From: DASWIP01 sp036397635
GTDB lineage: Bacteria; Actinomycetota; AC-67
Reading direction: 5' to 3'
Assembly: GCA_036397635.1 (NCBI GenBank)
Contig: DASWIP010000048.1
Coordinates: forward strand, 1 to 25,177
DNA: 25,177 bases
Shown here in pieces: positions 23,395 through 25,177 of the stretch (its first letter is position 1; each line of letters starts with the position of its first letter). The notes under the pieces were generated by a model. That model did no database searches. It had not been told where the DNA came from and saw only the letters and a list, made by a program, of their open reading frames with translations. The position numbers were made by a program, and so were the translations under genes.

Positions 23395-23822
23395 TGGGGA
23401 CGTTCTCCGACGTAGAGGTCGGCGAGAGCTTCTCGTCGCCGGTGCGTGAGCTCACCGAAGACGACGTTGCCTCACTGATCCGGATCGGCGGCTACACCCA
23501 CCCGCTGTTCACCGATCCCGCCTTCGCCGCAGCCACTCGGTTCGGCCGGACGCCGATGCCGGGGGAGGGGATCCTGCACGTCATGGGTGGTCTGGCCGAG
23601 CAGACCGGCCGCTTCGACGACAGCGTCATCGCGCTGATCGGCTTCGAGGACGTGCGGTTCCGCGCGCCGGCATTCGCCGGCGACACGCTCCGGCTCGAGA
23701 TCGAGGTGCTCGGCAAGGAGCCCAAGGGAGACCGAGGCGTGCTGATCATGGCGTGGCGCTGCCTGGATGCGCGTGATCAGGTCGTGTGCGAGGCGCGCGC
23801 GCGCATGCTTTTCCGGATCTGA
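23394..23822 (+). CDS. MaoC-like hotdog-fold protein lacking the hydratase dyad
   Basis: This 142-residue protein has the single hotdog fold of MaoC-like dehydratases: a G-D-V-E-V-G-E-type start (S-D-V-E-V-G-E-S-F), the central-helix motif, and the late G-D-T-L-R-L-E-I-E-V-L strand. In active (R)-hydratases the motif is like G-D-x-H-P-L-H-x-D; here it reads G33-Y-T-H-P-L-F39-T-D, so both the Asp and the His are missing. It may be a structural partner of another hotdog subunit or a thioesterase. The ATG shares its A with the upstream TGA, giving tight coupling to the crotonase-family protein. Confidence 0.87.
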   Translation: MGTFSDVEVGESFSSPVRELTEDDVASLIRIGGYTHPLFTDPAFAAATRFGRTPMPGEGILHVMGGLAEQTGRFDDSVIALIGFEDVRFRAPAFAGDTLRLEIEVLGKEPKGDRGVLIMAWRCLDARDQVVCEARARMLFRI

Positions 23823-23844
23823 GCACCGTGGTCGCAAGTGCACT

Positions 23845-23860
23845 GTGTTCCGCGGAACAC
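23845..23860. repeat. Perfect 16-bp palindrome at the left of the HNH remnant
   Basis: GTGTTCCGCGGAACAC is fully self-complementary. Its core recurs at 24201-24212, and the two copies share CTGTGTTCCGCGGAAC (23843-23858 and 24197-24212). They are in direct orientation and in the same reading frame (L-C-S-A-E), bracketing the HNH core. Confidence 0.85.
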
Positions 23861-24196
23861 TCCGTACGCCGCAGGCATCTGCATCGACATCACATCAAGC
23901 ACTGGGCGGACGGTGGCGATACCTCTCTGCAGAACCTCGTGCTCCTGTGCTCGCACCATCACGGGCTCGTCCACGAGGGTGGCTTCACCCTCACGATCTG
24001 TGACGGCGAGCTGGTATTCCGGCGTCCGGATGGTCGAGCGGTGGGCGCGCGGTCGATACCAGGCCGAGCATCAGCGATCGTCGGCCTGGTTCCCGGCACC
24101 GATGCGGAAACAACCGTGCCCCGGTGGGTGGGCGAGCGTTGCGACTACGGCATCGCCGTGGAAGGGCTCTTGCGGCGACGAGTGAACCGAACGGAT

Positions 24197-24212
24197 CTGT
24201 GTTCCGCGGAAC
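24197..24212. repeat. Second copy of the palindrome-bearing repeat, right of the HNH remnant
   Basis: CTGTGTTCCGCGGAAC repeats the sequence at 23843 exactly over 16 bases; the perfect palindrome here is the inner 12 bases, 24201-24212. It lies at the very end of the HNH frame, 17 bases before the promoter of the next gene. Confidence 0.85.
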
Positions 24213-24228
24213 GCAACTCAGCGCCCCG

Positions 24229-24257
24229 TTGACCCTCACGCCGCGCGCCTCTACCAT
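24229..24257 (+). promoter_or_regulatory. Promoter of the luciferase-like oxidoreductase gene
   Basis: TTGACC (24229-24234), a 17-base spacer and TACCAT (24252-24257) form the best sigma70-like promoter in the window. The -35 overlaps the stop of the HNH remnant. The operator begins three bases after the -10 and so covers the predicted transcription start. Confidence 0.7.
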
Positions 24258-24260
24258 AGC

Positions 24261-24285
24261 GAAACATCGTTCCGTTCAACGAAAC
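24261..24285 (+). promoter_or_regulatory. Shared 25-bp operator, site 3
   Basis: GAAAC-N3-GTTCC-N7-GAAAC begins three bases after the -10 and ends 10 bases before the GTG at 24296. It has the same spacing and orientation to the gene as sites 1 and 2. The position is typical for a repressor. Confidence 0.75.
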
Positions 24286-24295
24286 AGGGAGGCGC

Positions 24296-25177
24296 GTGCG
24301 GCTCAGCTACGGCCCATGGGGCGAGACGATCGACGAGCTGATGTCTGCGTCGGTCGCCGCTGAGGATGGCGGCTTCAGCGACATCTGGTTCGCCGAGCTG
24401 CATCGCTCGGCGTTCGTACCGGCCGCCGCCGCCGCGCACGCCACGGCGCGCATCGGCGTCGGCACGGCGATCGCGCTCGCGTTCGTCCGCAGCCCGATGG
24501 CGACCGCGCTCAGCGCGCTCGACCTCGACGAGGCGAGCCGTGGCCGGTTCACGCTCGGGCTCGGCTCGGGCGTCCAACGGCTCAACGAGAACTGGCACAA
24601 CGCGCGCTTCGGCAAAGCGGCGCGGCACCTCCGCGAGACTGTCGCGGTCATCCGAGCGGTCGTCGCAGGAGCCCATCTGGGACAGGCCATCGAGCTCGAT
24701 GGCGAGTACGAGCCGCTGCGGCTGCGCGGCTATCAGCGTCCGTTCCCGCCCGCGCGCACGGAGATCCCGATCTACCTGGCGGCGGTGGGCGATGTGATGA
24801 CCCGGCTCACCGGCGAGATCGCCGACGGCTGGCTCGGGCACGAGCTTGGATCCCCCGCGTACCTCCGTGACCGCCTCCTCCCCAACCTCGAGGAAGGGCT
24901 GAAGCGAGGCGGCCGCGACCCATCGGACCTGCAAGTCATCGCCAGCGCATGCTGCGTGATCGACGACGATGCTCGGCAGGCGAAACGATGGGCGGCAGGT
25001 CTGGTCGCGTTCTACGCCAGCGTCCGCACCTATCAGCCGTTCTTCGCCTTCCACGGGTTCGAGCAGCACGCCCTCGCGATCCAGGAGCGGTTCCGCGCCG
25101 GCGACGAGCAAGGCATGATCGACGCCTGCCCCGACGAGATGGTTGATGCGCTCACCTTGGCCGGGACCGCCGACGAC
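24296..25177 (+). CDS. Luciferase-like (LLM class) flavin/F420-dependent oxidoreductase, 3'-truncated by the window edge
   Basis: The frame is open from GTG 24296 to the end of the window, 294 codons without a stop. The start V-R-L-S-Y-G-P-W-G-E-T has GGGAGG just upstream. The protein follows the bacterial-luciferase TIM barrel: strand S-D-I-W-F-A-E-L-H, then A-R-I-G-V-G-T-A-I-A, the R-G-R-F-T-L-G-L-G-S-G-V-Q block that binds the cofactor phosphate, and I-P-I-Y-L-A-A-V-G-D. This fits F420-type LLM enzymes, though FMN cannot be excluded. It would oxidise or reduce an alcohol, enoyl or aldehyde intermediate. Its promoter carries the shared operator, linking it to the cluster on the left. Confidence 0.9.
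   Translation, partial: MRLSYGPWGETIDELMSASVAAEDGGFSDIWFAELHRSAFVPAAAAAHATARIGVGTAIALAFVRSPMATALSALDLDEASRGRFTLGLGSGVQRLNENWHNARFGKAARHLRETVAVIRAVVAGAHLGQAIELDGEYEPLRLRGYQRPFPPARTEIPIYLAAVGDVMTRLTGEIADGWLGHELGSPAYLRDRLLPNLEEGLKRGGRDPSDLQVIASACCVIDDDARQAKRWAAGLVAFYASVRTYQPFFAFHGFEQHALAIQERFRAGDEQGMIDACPDEMVDALTLAGTADD

Larger units (their letters stand above)
23828..24232 (+). pseudogene. 3' remnant of a DUF222-type HNH endonuclease gene
   Basis: An open frame of about 135 codons matches only the C-terminal half of actinobacterial HNH proteins: H-L-H-R-H-H-I-K-H-W-A-D-G-G, then N-L-V-L-L-C-S-H-H-H-G-L-V-H-E-G-G and F-R-R-P-D-G-R, ending G-E-R-C-D-Y-G-I-A-V-E-G-L-L. The DUF222 N-terminal half (several hundred residues) is absent: the frame begins six bases after the MaoC stop with no ribosome-binding site, so I call it a remnant. 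The HNH catalytic core looks intact, so a small functional nuclease is not ruled out. Such genes occur as dispersed multicopy repeats in actinobacteria. Confidence 0.75.

Noticed and set aside
23843..24212. Complete mobile element bounded by the 16-base direct repeats
   Set aside because: The repeats are in-frame coding sequence, there are no inverted ends around the whole unit, and no target duplication is seen; kept only as a repeat observation.
1..25177. CRISPR array, tRNA or rRNA genes, integrase with attachment sites
   Set aside because: No regularly spaced repeat-spacer pattern, cloverleaf or rRNA-like block was noticed; the only tandem array has a 23-base period without spacers.

Overview
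High-GC chromosomal DNA, most probably from a member of the Actinomycetota or a neighbouring high-GC lineage. The basis is GTG starts, many 1-4 base gene overlaps, an actinobacterial-type HNH endonuclease remnant, a luciferase-like (possibly F420-type) oxidoreductase and a DrrAB-like ABC exporter. No rRNA, tRNA, CRISPR array or intact insertion sequence is visible. The first 6.3 kb is clearly less GC-rich: two hand-counted 60-base lines gave 53-55%, against about 72% in two lines further right.

Layout. (1) 1-6343: the 3' part of a giant extracellular repeat protein, followed by two tandem copies of a lipoprotein gene. The second copy is separated from the first by a scar of the giant gene's 3' end, into which a 110-bp MITE-like element has inserted with a 4-bp target duplication. 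(2) 6406-7793 (-): an unrecognised protein coupled to a ComEC-like metallo-beta-lactamase-fold hydrolase. (3) 8168-9544 (+): a flavin oxidoreductase of the BBE type. (4) 9638-13465 (-): a four-subunit pyruvate/2-oxoacid:ferredoxin oxidoreductase operon (gamma-delta-alpha-beta), bracketed on both sides by paralogous receiver-like proteins that lack the phospho-Asp and share three cysteines. (5) 13807-16134: a DrrAB-like exporter (-) divergent from a MarR regulator (+), with a 23-bp tandem repeat at the permease 3' end. (6) 16167-18803: a 50-aa protein, an UlaG-like hydrolase, ArfB, and a ferritin-like/VIT1 membrane fusion. (7) 18796-25177: an accessory metabolic cluster with a DUF1838 protein, a lipocalin-like protein, aldehyde dehydrogenase, a nitrilase-family protein, an enoyl-CoA hydratase/isomerase-family protein, a MaoC-like hotdog protein, an HNH remnant, and a luciferase-like oxidoreductase that runs off the window.

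The most striking observation is in block 7. Three promoters carry a 25-bp three-half-site element with identical spacing, GRAAC-N3-GTTCC-N7-GRAAC, always oriented the same way and 10-17 bases before the start codon. They precede the lipocalin-like/DUF1838 pair, the hydratase-family/MaoC pair (and, divergently, the nitrilase/aldehyde dehydrogenase pair), and the luciferase-like gene. This ties genes on both strands into one apparent regulon whose regulator is not in view. The crotonase-family and MaoC-like members both lack family catalytic residues, so the pathway is probably not a plain beta-oxidation module.
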